A stretch of 6,580 nt of DNA. It comes from Candidatus Zixiibacteriota bacterium (GTDB lineage: Bacteria > Zixibacteria > MSB-5A5 > GN15 > FEB-12). A model generated the notes under the pieces. That model saw nothing but the letters and a program-made list of their open reading frames with translations, did no database searches and was not told where the DNA came from. Location of the stretch: the NCBI GenBank assembly GCA_030642845.1, contig DAOWMZ010000106.1:1-6580 (forward strand). The letters are read 5' to 3'. Positions 5,227-6,580 of the stretch are shown here, one piece after another; position 1 is the first letter of the stretch; the number at the start of each line of letters is the position of its first letter. The translations under genes and the position numbers were made by a program.

Positions 5227-6513
5227 TTACCTGACGCTTGTTTTTGGTTTTAATGCTTTGGAGCCGATGTCCCGACGAAACATTGCCCCTTCGAATTTTA
5301 TTTTATTAACTCCCTGATAAGCTTTATTAAGGGCTTGCTGGAGAGTTTTATCTATACCCACAACTCCTAATACTCGCCCACCACTGGTAACATACTGATT
5401 CCCCTTTTGTTCGGTACCTGCATGGAATACCTGCAGGGCATTGCTGTTTACATTTTGAAGCCCGGATATTTTTAAGCCGGTGCGATATTTACTCGGGTAT
5501 CCTTTTGATGCCATAACAACACAAGCAGCAGATTCGTCGCTCCAGTTTAATTTTTGGATACCGGCTAATTTCTGGTTTACTACGGCTAACATTAATTCCA
5601 GAAGGTCAGTTTTTAAAAGTGGTAAAACCACCTGAGTTTCAGGATCACCAAAACGGCAATTGTATTCCAGAACCTTGGGTCCGGTTTCTGTAATCATCAG
5701 GCCGGCATATAAAATCCCTTTGTAAGTAATCCCTTCCTGTTGAAGGCCGGTAATGGTAGGTCTGATGATATATTCCATGACCTGATCATACAGGGCATTG
5801 TTCATAATACTGGTTGGGCAATATGCTCCCATCCCGCCGGTATTAGGACCCCGGTCGCCATCGTATGCCTGTTTATGATCCTGACTTGATAAAAGAGGTA
5901 AAATAGTTTTGCCATCGGTAAATGCCATCACTGAAATTTCAGCACCTTTAAGAAAAGACTCGATTACAATTTTGTTACCGGCATCACCGAATATTTTCTT
6001 ATTCATTATATCTTCGATAGAGGCAACTGCCTGTTCAAAATTACGGGCAAGAATTACACCTTTACCGGCAGCAAGACCATCAGCCTTGATAACTACCGGG
6101 AATTCAACCGATTTACAAAAACCAATAGCTTCAGCTGAAGTAGAAAATACTTTAAAAGCAGCAGTTGGGATATGGTATTTTTTCATGAACTCTTTGGTAA
6201 ATACTTTGCTTCCTTCAAGTTGAGCAGCTTTTTGATCCGGGCCGAATATTTTCATGCGTTTCTTCTGGAATTCATTAACAATACCTTTGGTTAATGGATC
6301 TTCAGGACCAACCACAGTTAAGCCGATTTTATTTCGAGTGGCAAAATCAACCAGAGCTTTAATATTGTTAGCTTTAATATTTACACATTTTGCAACTCTG
6401 CTGATACCACCATTTCCCGGGGCACAAAAGACTTTATCGACATTCCTGGATTTACTTAATTTCCAGGCTAAAACATGTTCCCTTCCTCCGGAACCGATTA
6501 CTAATACTTTCAT
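5227..6513 (-). CDS. purD: Phosphoribosylamine-glycine ligase (GAR synthetase, PurD)
   Basis: PurD joins glycine to 5-phosphoribosylamine with ATP to give glycinamide ribonucleotide, the second step of de novo purine synthesis, in the cytoplasm. At 428 residues it is full length for the bacterial monofunctional enzyme. The N-terminal domain has GSGGREH (7-13) and GPEDPL (69-74); the ATP-grasp region has KADGLAAGKGV (143-153) and QDHKQAYDGDRGPNTGGMGA (211-230); the signature EYNCRFGDPETQ (283-294) holds the likely metal ligands Glu283 and Asn285; the C-terminal domain includes SGGRVLGVVG (377-386). No key motif is missing. The start is placed at the ATG at 6513 because it gives the family-typical MKVLVIGSGGREH and an AGGG ribosome site lies 5 nt upstream; an in-frame GTG at 6519 would add only two residues and would overlap that site. 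It is first in a tight pair with purE. Confidence 0.97.
   Translation of the reverse strand: MKVLVIGSGGREHVLAWKLSKSRNVDKVFCAPGNGGISRVAKCVNIKANNIKALVDFATRNKIGLTVVGPEDPLTKGIVNEFQKKRMKIFGPDQKAAQLEGSKVFTKEFMKKYHIPTAAFKVFSTSAEAIGFCKSVEFPVVIKADGLAAGKGVILARNFEQAVASIEDIMNKKIFGDAGNKIVIESFLKGAEISVMAFTDGKTILPLLSSQDHKQAYDGDRGPNTGGMGAYCPTSIMNNALYDQVMEYIIRPTITGLQQEGITYKGILYAGLMITETGPKVLEYNCRFGDPETQVVLPLLKTDLLELMLAVVNQKLAGIQKLNWSDESAACVVMASKGYPSKYRTGLKISGLQNVNSNALQVFHAGTEQKGNQYVTSGGRVLGVVGIDKTLQQALNKAYQGVNKIKFEGAMFRRDIGSKALKPKTSVR
5229..5232 (-). promoter_or_regulatory. purE ribosome binding site overlapping the purD stop
   Basis: On the minus strand the sequence is CAGGTAATATTATG. AGGT (5229-5232) sits 6 nt before the purE ATG, and its last base is the first base of the purD TAA stop. 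Ribosomes finishing purD would therefore cover the purE start region, which suggests translational coupling. Confidence 0.6.
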
Positions 6514-6580
6514 TCTCACCCTATAAGTTTAATACCTTAAGCAAAGGATACTAAATAAGCACAATTTAACCGGATTTCAA
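6514..6580 (-). promoter_or_regulatory. Upstream region of purD
   Basis: 67 bases are visible before the purD start, running off the window. They contain the ribosome site AGGG (6519-6522) and AT-rich sequence. A TTGAAA at 6575-6580 has only a poor -10 partner (TATTTA, 6552-6557) at 17 bp. No purine riboswitch core or PurR-type operator is evident in this short stretch; control elements may lie beyond the edge. Confidence 0.3.

Noticed and set aside
5415..5436. Short direct repeat TACCTGCA within purD.
   Set aside because: Only eight bases, within codons of a conserved enzyme; expected by chance.
5909..6526. Plus-strand open frames opposite purD (90 and 104 codons).
   Set aside because: They are fully antisense to conserved PurD motifs and encode no recognisable protein.
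6552..6580. TTGAAA / TATTTA at 17-bp spacing as the purD promoter.
   Set aside because: The -10 matches only three of six bases and the -35 sits at the very edge of the window, so it cannot be judged.

Overview
The window suggests a Gram-negative bacterium of the Fibrobacteres-Chlorobi-Bacteroidetes (FCB) superphylum or a related uncultured lineage. The base composition is AT-leaning, judged by eye at roughly 40% G+C. The main clue is the first protein. It ends in a C-terminal domain opening with the NYPNPFN motif, as in type IX secretion sorting / FlgD-like Ig domains, and carries BACON-like beta-sandwich domains and Asp/Trp-rich beta repeats. This combination is common in Zixibacteria, Marinimicrobia, KSB1, Ignavibacteria and similar groups. 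The phylum assignment is an inference; no rRNA or other marker gene is present.

Layout. Bases 1-3737 carry two plus-strand genes. The first is the 3' part of a large secreted multidomain protein (open at the left edge, stop at 2386). After a 106-bp gap comes a 414-residue exported protein of unknown family, built from three copies of one module. The two blocks of genes converge at a strong hairpin terminator (3761-3797). Bases 3817-6513 carry three minus-strand genes read right to left: purD (glycinamide ribonucleotide synthetase), purE (N5-CAIR mutase family) and an exported TPR protein with seven 34-residue repeats. The last 67 bases are the upstream region of purD, with no convincing promoter.

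How the genes relate. purD and purE are separated by 4 nt, and the purE ribosome-binding site overlaps the purD stop codon, so they are very probably co-transcribed and translationally coupled for de novo purine synthesis. The TPR gene lies 59 nt downstream of purE. It may be read through from purDE, but a possible promoter of its own lies in the gap. The plus-strand genes are both for exported proteins; nothing in the sequence ties them to a shared function.

No RNA gene, insertion sequence, CRISPR array, phage or defence gene was seen. The items most worth a second look are the triplicated-module protein (with a lysine/arginine-rich insertion only in its first module), a PurE lacking the histidine usual in its AAHLPG loop, and a perfect 11-bp inverted repeat at a domain boundary inside the first gene. 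I found no convincing new multi-gene system.
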